Shown: in pieces, positions 57,802 through 64,000 of the stretch | Layout: the number at the start of each line of letters is the position of its first letter | How positions within the stretch are numbered: position 1 is the first letter of the stretch | Assembly (NCBI RefSeq): GCF_000974445.1 | Contig: NZ_BBOJ01000015.1 | Location: forward strand, 186,001-250,000 | DNA length: 64,000 nucleotides | Direction: 5' to 3' | Source: Lentzea aerocolonigenes | GTDB taxonomy: Bacteria; Actinomycetota; Actinomycetes; Mycobacteriales; Pseudonocardiaceae | Notes under the pieces: model-generated | What the model was told of the DNA's origin: nothing | The model's database searches: none | Seen by the model: only the letters and a program-made list of their open reading frames with translations | Program-made: the position numbers and the translations under genes

Positions 57802-59033
57802 GGACGTGGGCCGAGGCGGAACGCGCGGAGGTGCGGCGGGCACGGCTGCGGGTCAGCGTGCTCGTGGGGCTGGCGATCACGCTGATGATCGCGTTCGTCG
57901 GCGGGATCGCCTACGTGGTCATGGTGCAGGCGCAGGAGACGCAGGTGGCGCGCGAGCTGCGGTACAACGCCCGGTACGGCGTGCCGGACGTGGCTCCTCG
58001 TTGCGCGTGGGTGTTCACGCTCCGGGACGGGGTGCTCGACGAGGGCACGCTGAAGGTGCCGGACGGTTTCCCGCTGCGCGGCGACCTCGACGCCGTGCGC
58101 TCGTCGGGTGCGGCCGTGTCGCGTGACGTCTCCGCGAACGGCACCTCGTACATGGTGCTCACGGCGCCGGGGTCGGATGACGCGGTGGTGCAGGCGGTGT
58201 TCGACATGCGCTACCTGCTGGCCGACCGGTGGCACCTGCTGCTCGCGCTCGGGATCGCCCAAGTCGCGGGGCTGATCGCGGCGGCGTTGATCGGCCTCGG
58301 CGTGAGTCGCCGCGCCGTGGGCCCGCTGGCGGAAGCGCTGGCCAGGCAACGACGGTTCGTCACGGACGCGAGCCACGAGCTGCGCACCCCGATCGCCCGC
58401 GCGTACCTGCGGGCCCAGCTGCTGGCCGCGGACCTGCCCGACGACCAGCGGGGCGACCTCGACGCGCTGGCCCGGTCGATCCGCGGGCTCGCGGACGTGG
58501 TGGACGACCTGCTGCTGTCGGCCCAGCTGTCCCAAGGGTCCGCCGGGGCGCCGGTGGATCTGGCCGGGATCGCCTCGGCGGCGGTGGTGGGTGAGACCGA
58601 GCGGGCAGTGGAACGGCGGATATCGCTGGATCTTGAGGATGGTGGCGGGCCGGTGGTGGTGGTCGGGGTCGAGACGGCGTTGCGGCGGGCGGTGGACGAG
58701 CTGCTGGCGAACGCGGTGCGCCACACGCCGGAGGGTGGGCGGATCGCGGTGCGGCTGCGGGCGGGCGACGGGTGGGTGGAGCTGGAGGTGGCCGACACCG
58801 GGTCCGGGTTCGAGCAGGACGAGGCGGAGCGGCTGTTCGAGCGGTTCCAGCGCGGCGCCGAAGGCCGGTTCGGGGTGGGGCTCGCGCTGGTGCGGGAGAT
58901 CGTGGCCGGGCACGGGGGGACGGTTCGGGCCGTGGGGCATCCGGGGCGGGGAGCGCGGTTCATCTTGCGGTTGCCAGTGGCGGGGCGGAGTTCGATGGCC
59001 GCGCGGGAGAGGATCGGGTCGGGCTGCGGGTGA
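57798..59033 (+). CDS. Sensor histidine kinase
   Basis: The 411-aa protein has membrane helices at about 22-45 and 150-172, with an extracytoplasmic region of about 105 residues containing A-P-R-C-A-W-V-F. It has a short linker rather than a clear HAMP. The phospho-acceptor helix is F-V-T-D-A-S-H-E-L-R-T-P-I-A (about 188-201). The HATPase domain has L-L-A-N-A-V-R-H-T and G-V-G-L-A-L-V-R-E-I. The GTG start is coupled to the regulator stop. Signal unknown. Confidence 0.92.
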   Translation: MRTWAEAERAEVRRARLRVSVLVGLAITLMIAFVGGIAYVVMVQAQETQVARELRYNARYGVPDVAPRCAWVFTLRDGVLDEGTLKVPDGFPLRGDLDAVRSSGAAVSRDVSANGTSYMVLTAPGSDDAVVQAVFDMRYLLADRWHLLLALGIAQVAGLIAAALIGLGVSRRAVGPLAEALARQRRFVTDASHELRTPIARAYLRAQLLAADLPDDQRGDLDALARSIRGLADVVDDLLLSAQLSQGSAGAPVDLAGIASAAVVGETERAVERRISLDLEDGGGPVVVVGVETALRRAVDELLANAVRHTPEGGRIAVRLRAGDGWVELEVADTGSGFEQDEAERLFERFQRGAEGRFGVGLALVREIVAGHGGTVRAVGHPGRGARFILRLPVAGRSSMAARERIGSGCG

Positions 59034-59110
59034 GGGCCGGCGATCATGGGCGGTGGCTCCCGAGCACGATCCACGACGGCTGCCAGCACACCGTCTCCCT
59101 CTGCCACCCG

Positions 59111-60601
59111 TCACCACTCGCCACCCGTCACCACGTCCGCTGCCACCCTCACGTCGACGTCCAGCGGCCGGTCCGGGTCCACCGGCGCGATCACCTCCGC
59201 CAACGCGTCCAGCAGCGCCGCACACCGCGGCGCCGTCGGCCGTCGGCCACCCACGTGCACCGCTTGCCGCAACCCCAGCGCGAGCGACCCGCACAGCAGC
59301 CGCAACAACTCCGCGAGGTCGTAGGCGCGCAACGCGGCCTGGGTGCCGAACGGCACGACGTCCTGGTTGTGCAGGTTGGTCGGCAGGCTCTGGGTGCTCG
59401 ACGGCAGCACGCCCCGCCGGATCTCCGCGACGAACGCCGTCGTCGCGAGTTGCACGCCCTGAAGTCCGTGCTGCCGGCCGGGGCCCGCGGCGAGCATCGG
59501 GGGCAGGCCGGTGTTGCGGGCCGGGTCCACCAGGAGGTCCAGCTGCCGTTCGGCCAGGTTGCCGAGGGAGGCCGTGACCATGGCGAGCACGTCGGCGGCG
59601 AACGCGGCCGGTTGGCCGAAGAAGTTGCCGCCGTGGGCCACGAGGTCGTCGGAGGGGAAGAACAACGGGTTGTCGCTGACGCCGCCGAGGTCTGCCGCCA
59701 CCACGCCGTCCACGTACCGCAACGCGTCCTCCGCCGCGCCCAGCAGCTGTGGTGAGCACCGGATGCTGTACGGCTCCTGCAAAGCGCGCAGTCCGCTCGG
59801 GCGCACGCCCTCCAGCGTCGAACGCATCCGCGCTCCCACCGACACCGCGCCCGTGTGGCCGAACGCGGAGATCAGGCGCGCGTCCACGAACCCGGGGTCG
59901 GCACCGAGGACGTCCACGAGCAGACACGTGAGGTCCGCCAACGCGCGGTGTGAGGCGCGCACCGACGACAGCGCCAGCGCGGTGGCCGCAGAGGTCACCG
60001 AGGTGCCGTTCACCAGCGCCAGTGCGTCGCGGCCGTCCAGCTGCAATGCCGAAAGCCCCGCCAACGCCAAAGCCTCGGCAGCGGGCAACCGGACTCCGTC
60101 GAGGTAGGCGTGACCGCGGCCGCGCAACGCCTGGGCCGCGTACGCCAACGGAATCAGGTCTCCGCTGGCGCCGACGGAGCCGTAGCGCGGGATCGCCGGC
60201 GTGAACGTGGTCGCGAACATCGCCGCGAGCCCCTCCACGACGTGCGCGGACACCCCGGACAAGCCCTGGGCCAGGGACCAGGTCCGCACGAGCAGCGCGG
60301 CACGGGCGATGTCCGGCGGAAGGTCGGGCCCTTGGCCCGCGCCGAGGTGTGCGAGGGTGTTGTCGCACTGGTCGGCTTCCGAAGAACGGCCCGCGAAGCC
60401 CACGAGGGCGCCGAATCCGGTCTTGGCGCCGTACACCGGGCGTTCGTCGTCGGCGAGCACGGTGCGCAGGTACTCCCGGCCGCGCGCGACCCGGTCCGCC
60501 ACGGCGGCGCTGACGAGCACGTCGAGTGGTGCGGCGGCGCGCAGCAGGTGTGCGGGGGTCAGCGGGGAGTCGAGGTCCACCGGGACAGCGGTCGTGGTCA
60601 C
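59111..60601 (-). CDS. MIO-type aromatic amino acid ammonia-lyase (TAL/HAL family)
   Basis: The 496-aa enzyme has Y57-G-A-K-T-G-F-G, the MIO-forming A145-S146-G147 in S-V-G-A-S-G-D-L-I, then L-V-N-G-T-S near 192-197, Q-E-P-Y-S-I-R near 267-273 and D-N-P-L-F-F. The substrate-selectivity pair is H85-L86, as in bacterial tyrosine ammonia-lyase (His89-Leu90), not the Ser-His of histidine enzymes or the Phe-Leu of plant phenylalanine enzymes. Expected product: p-coumarate, or a beta-amino acid if it is an aminomutase. The GTG at 60601 is preceded by TACCGT at 7 nt (leaderless). Confidence 0.9.
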   Translation of the reverse strand: MTTTAVPVDLDSPLTPAHLLRAAAPLDVLVSAAVADRVARGREYLRTVLADDERPVYGAKTGFGALVGFAGRSSEADQCDNTLAHLGAGQGPDLPPDIARAALLVRTWSLAQGLSGVSAHVVEGLAAMFATTFTPAIPRYGSVGASGDLIPLAYAAQALRGRGHAYLDGVRLPAAEALALAGLSALQLDGRDALALVNGTSVTSAATALALSSVRASHRALADLTCLLVDVLGADPGFVDARLISAFGHTGAVSVGARMRSTLEGVRPSGLRALQEPYSIRCSPQLLGAAEDALRYVDGVVAADLGGVSDNPLFFPSDDLVAHGGNFFGQPAAFAADVLAMVTASLGNLAERQLDLLVDPARNTGLPPMLAAGPGRQHGLQGVQLATTAFVAEIRRGVLPSSTQSLPTNLHNQDVVPFGTQAALRAYDLAELLRLLCGSLALGLRQAVHVGGRRPTAPRCAALLDALAEVIAPVDPDRPLDVDVRVAADVVTGGEW

Positions 60602-60621
60602 CGCACGGACGGTAGGCAGCC

Positions 60622-60643
60622 GATCTCAGAAAGTTCTGAGATC
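60622..60643. promoter_or_regulatory. Perfect 22-bp palindrome in the divergent lyase/flavoprotein promoter
   Basis: GATCTCAGAA-AG-TTCTGAGATC has two perfect 10-bp half-sites with a 2-bp spacer. It lies upstream of both -10 elements (TACCGT at 60609-60614 on the minus strand, TAGCTT at 60651-60656 on the plus strand), so one dimeric regulator could control both directions. Confidence 0.75.
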
Positions 60644-60664
60644 ACGTGGGTAGCTTCCCGTGCC

Positions 60665-62209
60665 ATGGCGTACGACTACCTGATCATCGGCGCTGGACCG
60701 GCCGGTTTGCAGCTCGCCGCACTGCTCGAGCGGGACGGTCGCGACTACGCCGTCCTCGAACGCGGCAGCGGGGCCGGCACGTTCTTCACCCGCTACCCGA
60801 GGCACCGCAAGCTCATCTCCATCAACAAGGTCCACACCGGGTCCACCGATCCCGAGCGGCGCATGCGGATGGACTGGAACTCGCTGCTGACCGACGACCC
60901 GGAGCTGCTGTTCACCCGCTACAGCCCGAAGTACTTCCCGGACGCGGACGACATCGTCCGGTACTTCCAGGACTTCGCCGCCACCCTGCACGTCCGCTAC
61001 GACGTGGACGTCAGCAGGATCTCCAAGAACGGCACCGGGTTCACGGTGCAGGACCACAGTGGACAGACCTGGCAGGCGAGGAACCTCGTGATGGCCACCG
61101 GCGTCTCGCAGCTCTACGTGCCGCCGATTCCCGGCATCGAGCACGTCGAACGGTACGACACGTTCGACACCGACCCCGAGGGGTTCACCGACCAGCGGGT
61201 GCTCGTGATCGGCAAGGGCAACTCCGGCTTCGAGACCGCCGACGCGCTCGTCGAGCACGCCGCCGTCATCCACGTCGCCGGACCGCACTCGGTGAAGCTC
61301 GCCTGGCAGACACACTACGTCGGGCACCTGCGGGCGGTGAACAACAACTTCCTCGACACCTACCAGCTCAAGTCCGAGAACGCGGTCATCGACGGCACGA
61401 TCGAACGCATCGAGCCGCGGCCCGACGGCGGGTTCCGCATCCAGTTCCGGTACGCCCGCACGGTCGAGAAGCTGCGCGAGCTGGAGTACGACCGGATCAT
61501 CGCGTGCACCGGGTTCCGGTTCGACGCCTCGATCTTCGACGAGACCTGCCGCCCGGCGCTCGTGATCAACGACCGGTTCCCCGAGCTCACCCCGGCGTTC
61601 GAGTCGGTGAACGTCCCCGGCCTGTACTTCGCCGGCACGATCACGCAGTCACGCGACTTCAAGAAGTCCACCAGCGGGTTCATCCACGGCTTCCGCTACG
61701 GCGCCCGCGCCCTGCACCGTGTCCTCAACGCCCGTCACCACGACACCCCGTGGCCCGCAACGGAACTGGAGCTGTCCCCCGAGGCGATCAGCGACGCGAT
61801 CATCGCCAGGGTCAACCGGTCGTCGTGCCTGTGGCAGCAGTTCGCGGTGATCGGCGACGTGGTGACGGTCGACGGGACCACCGCGCGCTACGAGGAGGAG
61901 GTGCCGGTCGCCCACGTCGCCGACGGCGGCCAGGGCCCGGCCGAGCACCGGTTCGTCGCGACGCTCGAGTACGGGCCCGACCACGACACCGTGGACCCGT
62001 TCGACATCACGATCCCGCGCGTCGCCGAGAACGACGCGGCCAACGCCGCCGACGCGAGCTACCTGCACCCCGTGGTCCGCCACTACCGCCAGGGCGTGCT
62101 CGCGGCGACCCACCACCTGGCCGAGAACCTGGAGAACCACTGGGACCTGCCGGAGGTCCACCAGCAGCCGCTGGTGGTGTTCGTGAAGGAATGCCTTGCC
62201 GGCGCGTGA
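60665..62209 (+). CDS. FAD/NAD(P)-binding monooxygenase-like flavoprotein (FOXRED2-like), first copy
   Basis: The 514-aa protein has the FAD Rossmann motif [10 protein letters not shown] (7-16) and a second dinucleotide motif V-I-G-K-G-N-S-G-F-E (181-190). The conserved F-F-T-R-Y-P-R-H-R-K-L-I-S-I-N-K block (40-55) and I-A-C-T-G-F-R-F-D near 279-287 also occur in FMO-like and FOXRED2-type proteins. A C-terminal extension of about 120 residues follows. It likely oxidises an amine, thiol or aromatic ring. TAGCTT lies 8 nt before the ATG. A paralog starts at 63600. Confidence 0.88.
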   Translation: MAYDYLIIGAGPAGLQLAALLERDGRDYAVLERGSGAGTFFTRYPRHRKLISINKVHTGSTDPERRMRMDWNSLLTDDPELLFTRYSPKYFPDADDIVRYFQDFAATLHVRYDVDVSRISKNGTGFTVQDHSGQTWQARNLVMATGVSQLYVPPIPGIEHVERYDTFDTDPEGFTDQRVLVIGKGNSGFETADALVEHAAVIHVAGPHSVKLAWQTHYVGHLRAVNNNFLDTYQLKSENAVIDGTIERIEPRPDGGFRIQFRYARTVEKLRELEYDRIIACTGFRFDASIFDETCRPALVINDRFPELTPAFESVNVPGLYFAGTITQSRDFKKSTSGFIHGFRYGARALHRVLNARHHDTPWPATELELSPEAISDAIIARVNRSSCLWQQFAVIGDVVTVDGTTARYEEEVPVAHVADGGQGPAEHRFVATLEYGPDHDTVDPFDITIPRVAENDAANAADASYLHPVVRHYRQGVLAATHHLAENLENHWDLPEVHQQPLVVFVKECLAGA

Positions 62210-63584
62210 GGCCGAGCCGTTCCCGCGCGCGGTGCTCGACGTGCTCGGCGCCGCCGCGGACCGGCCGGTGTTCGAGCACGGCACCCGCGTGGTGACCGGC
62301 GGCGATCTGCTCGACCTGGTCGCGAGGATCGCGAACGGGTTGCGTCGCAACGGAATCGGGCCCGGTGACGGCGTCGCGCTGCTCCTGGGCGTGCACCCGG
62401 AGGCGTTCGCGACGATCCTCGCGGCGCACGTGGTGGGCGCGCGGGTGGTGGGGGTGCGGCCGGGGTTGACCGAAGCTCAGGTCCGGCACCTGCTCGGGCT
62501 GGACATCGCGAGGGTGGTCACGGACTCCGGCGAGGGCTCGGAGTCTCCGCCGCGGCTCACGGTCGCGGCCTTGCTCCGCTCCACCCCCGCACCGTTGCGG
62601 TGCGACGGCCGCCCCGGCGACATCGCCCGTCTCATCCACACCAGCGGCAGCACCGCCGCACCCAAGGCGTGCGCCCAGACCTACGCCTCGATGACCAACG
62701 CCTGGGCCGCCCGCCCGGACGCCTGGCCACCCGCCATCCGTGAGCTCGCCCGGCGCCTCGACCGCTACCTCGTGTTCGGGTCCCTGTCGAGCCAGGTCAT
62801 GTTCGAGTACGCCGTCATCACCCTCACCGCGGGCGGAGTGGTCGTCGTCGCCGACAACCCCGCGGACGCGATCACCCGCCACGAGGCCACGGCTCGCGTG
62901 ATCACCGTGCCCGCGCTGGCGAAACTCGTGGCCCGCTCCCCCGGCCTGCCGACGTTGCGCGCGTTGCTCGTCTCGGGCTCACCGCTGACCGCCGAACGCC
63001 ACAGCGAGGCTCTGGAAGTGCTCGGCCCGGTCGTGTTCCACGGCTACGGCCAGACCGAGACCGGCATGATCTCGATGGCCACGCCGTCCGACCCGCCCGG
63101 CACCGTCGGGACGCCACCGGTGGACGTGGACATCCGCGACGGCGAGATCTACGTCCGCACGCCCGCACAAGCCTGCTGCTACTGGGGAAATCCCGAGGAG
63201 TCGGCCGAGGTGTTCGTCGACGGCTGGGTCCGCACGCGCGACCTCGGGCACCTCGACGCCCGCGGGCACCTGCGCCTGACCGGCCGCGCCAGGGACGTCG
63301 TGATCGTCAACGCGAACCTCCACCACGCCGGGCCGATCGAACAGGTCCTCGCCGAACACCCGGACGTCGCCGAGGCCTACGTGGTCGCGGTGCCCGACGA
63401 CGACACCGGCGAGGCGGTGCACGCGTTCGTCGTGCCGCGGCGGGACCGCGAGCCCGCTCTGGCAGAGCTGCGGGCCCTCGTCACCGCACGGCTGGGCGCG
63501 GCCTGCGCCCCCGTCCGCGTCACCGCCATCGCCGAACCGCCCCTCGCCCCGAGCGGCAAACCCGACAAGCGCCAGTTGATCTGA
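62196..63584 (+). CDS. AMP-forming acyl/aryl-CoA ligase-like enzyme
   Basis: The 462-aa ANL-superfamily protein has the P-loop-like H-T-S-G-S-T-A-A-P-K (148-157), G-Y-G-Q-T-E-T-G (283-290), the hinge L-T-G-R-A-R-D-V-V-I near 362-371 and the catalytic Lys in P-S-G-K-P-D-K (452-458). It activates a carboxylic acid as an adenylate and then a thioester. No carrier domain is attached. It is rather short. A TTG start at 62196, overlapping the upstream gene by 14 bp, has AAGGA 5 nt before it. The product of the ammonia-lyase is an attractive substrate. Confidence 0.88.
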   Translation: MPAREAEPFPRAVLDVLGAAADRPVFEHGTRVVTGGDLLDLVARIANGLRRNGIGPGDGVALLLGVHPEAFATILAAHVVGARVVGVRPGLTEAQVRHLLGLDIARVVTDSGEGSESPPRLTVAALLRSTPAPLRCDGRPGDIARLIHTSGSTAAPKACAQTYASMTNAWAARPDAWPPAIRELARRLDRYLVFGSLSSQVMFEYAVITLTAGGVVVVADNPADAITRHEATARVITVPALAKLVARSPGLPTLRALLVSGSPLTAERHSEALEVLGPVVFHGYGQTETGMISMATPSDPPGTVGTPPVDVDIRDGEIYVRTPAQACCYWGNPEESAEVFVDGWVRTRDLGHLDARGHLRLTGRARDVVIVNANLHHAGPIEQVLAEHPDVAEAYVVAVPDDDTGEAVHAFVVPRRDREPALAELRALVTARLGAACAPVRVTAIAEPPLAPSGKPDKRQLI

Positions 63585-63599
63585 GTGAGGAGAGAAGCC

Positions 63600-64000
63600 G
63601 TGTCCAGCCAGGTATCGACCGAGTGTCTCGTGATCGGCGCCGGTCCGGCGGGGTTGCAGGCGTCCTACCTGCTCCAGCGCGCCGGCCGCGACCACCTGGT
63701 GCTGGAGGCGGGTGCGGCGGCGGGGACGTTCTTCACCCGCTTCCCCCGCCACCGGCAGCTGATCTCCATCAACAAGGTGCACACGGGCTGGGACGACCCG
63801 GAACTGAACCTGCGCGTCGACTGGAACTCGTTGCTCAGCGACGATCCCGAGCTGCTGTTCACCGGCTACACCCCGCGCTACTTCCCGCACGCCGACGACA
63901 TGGTCCGCTACCTCGGCGACTTCGCCGTCAAGAACGACCTGCCGGTCCGCTACGACACCAAGGTCGTCTCGGTGACCCGGCCGGACGACTTCGTGGTGCG
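63600..64000 (+). CDS. FAD/NAD(P)-binding flavoprotein, second copy (cut by the window edge)
   Basis: The first about 133 residues match the first flavoprotein closely: [10 protein letters not shown] (11-20), [16 protein letters not shown] (41-56, one Y/F and one K/Q change), and [14 protein letters not shown] near 74-87. GAGGAGAG lies before the GTG at 63600, 15 nt after the ligase stop, so all three are one operon. The C-terminal half is outside the window. Confidence 0.9.
   Translation, partial: MSSQVSTECLVIGAGPAGLQASYLLQRAGRDHLVLEAGAAAGTFFTRFPRHRQLISINKVHTGWDDPELNLRVDWNSLLSDDPELLFTGYTPRYFPHADDMVRYLGDFAVKNDLPVRYDTKVVSVTRPDDFVV

Overview
The window is 64 kb of high-GC DNA with strong third-position GC, many GTG starts and many short or leaderless 5' ends. 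Gene content is typical of a filamentous actinomycete of the Pseudonocardiales (Lentzea/Saccharothrix/Actinosynnema type). Evidence for this includes RbpA, DUF3090 with the SCO1664-type protein, DUF3097, an F420-dependent oxidoreductase family protein, a SARP/BTAD/NB-ARC/TPR regulator and an ECF42 sigma factor with its DGPF partner. No rRNA, tRNA, CRISPR array, phage or intact insertion sequence was seen. The species inference is mine.

Left part (0-20 kb): the edge cuts a TetR regulator, followed by a small Cys-rich protein, a CGNR zinc-finger regulator, a secreted NlpC/P60-like protein and an amidase. A long minus-strand block then runs from 12.3 kb down to 4.0 kb. It holds the DGPF protein, ECF42 sigma factor, histidine kinase and NarL-type response regulator, then after 111 bp a poly-gamma-glutamate operon. 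That operon is an extracytoplasmic protein, two Cache-like membrane proteins, PgsB and PgsC, closed by an 18-bp-stem hairpin. No CapA/PgsA is present. Next come an SPFH/NfeD pair, DUF3097, a small phosphotransferase, SCO1664, DUF3090, an S9 peptidase and an S66 carboxypeptidase.

Middle (20-43 kb): a YdcF protein lies beside a decayed XRE-type regulator. A divergent Hsp20/regulator pair has two mirror-image operators. A poly-gamma-glutamate hydrolase follows. A HAD-kinase-acyl-CoA dehydrogenase operon reproduces the domain order of animal ACAD10 behind a perfect 16-bp palindrome. A secreted carboxylesterase is preceded by the scar of a deleted paralog. An AfsR-like SARP regulator sits downstream of a 49-aa peptide gene made of six S-T-D-W-T repeats. 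Two cyclic-di-GMP enzymes, a GDPD, two MFS transporters and a PadR operon with two tandem-duplicated membrane proteins complete this part.

Right part (43-64 kb): thymidine kinase, RbpA with an ECF-type promoter, a TVP38-like membrane protein, an aldo/keto reductase, an MgtC-like protein, a DUF1540 protein with an upstream iron-box-like sequence, a nucleotidyltransferase, a hydrolase and a methyltransferase. A MacA/MacB-type export operon with a lipoprotein lies divergent from an OmpR-type two-component system. A GH20-like protein lacking the catalytic Asp-Glu pair and a second two-component system follow. The window ends inside a probable biosynthetic cluster: an MIO aromatic ammonia-lyase with a His-Leu selectivity pair, two related flavoproteins and an AMP-forming ligase, with a perfect 22-bp palindrome in its divergent promoter.
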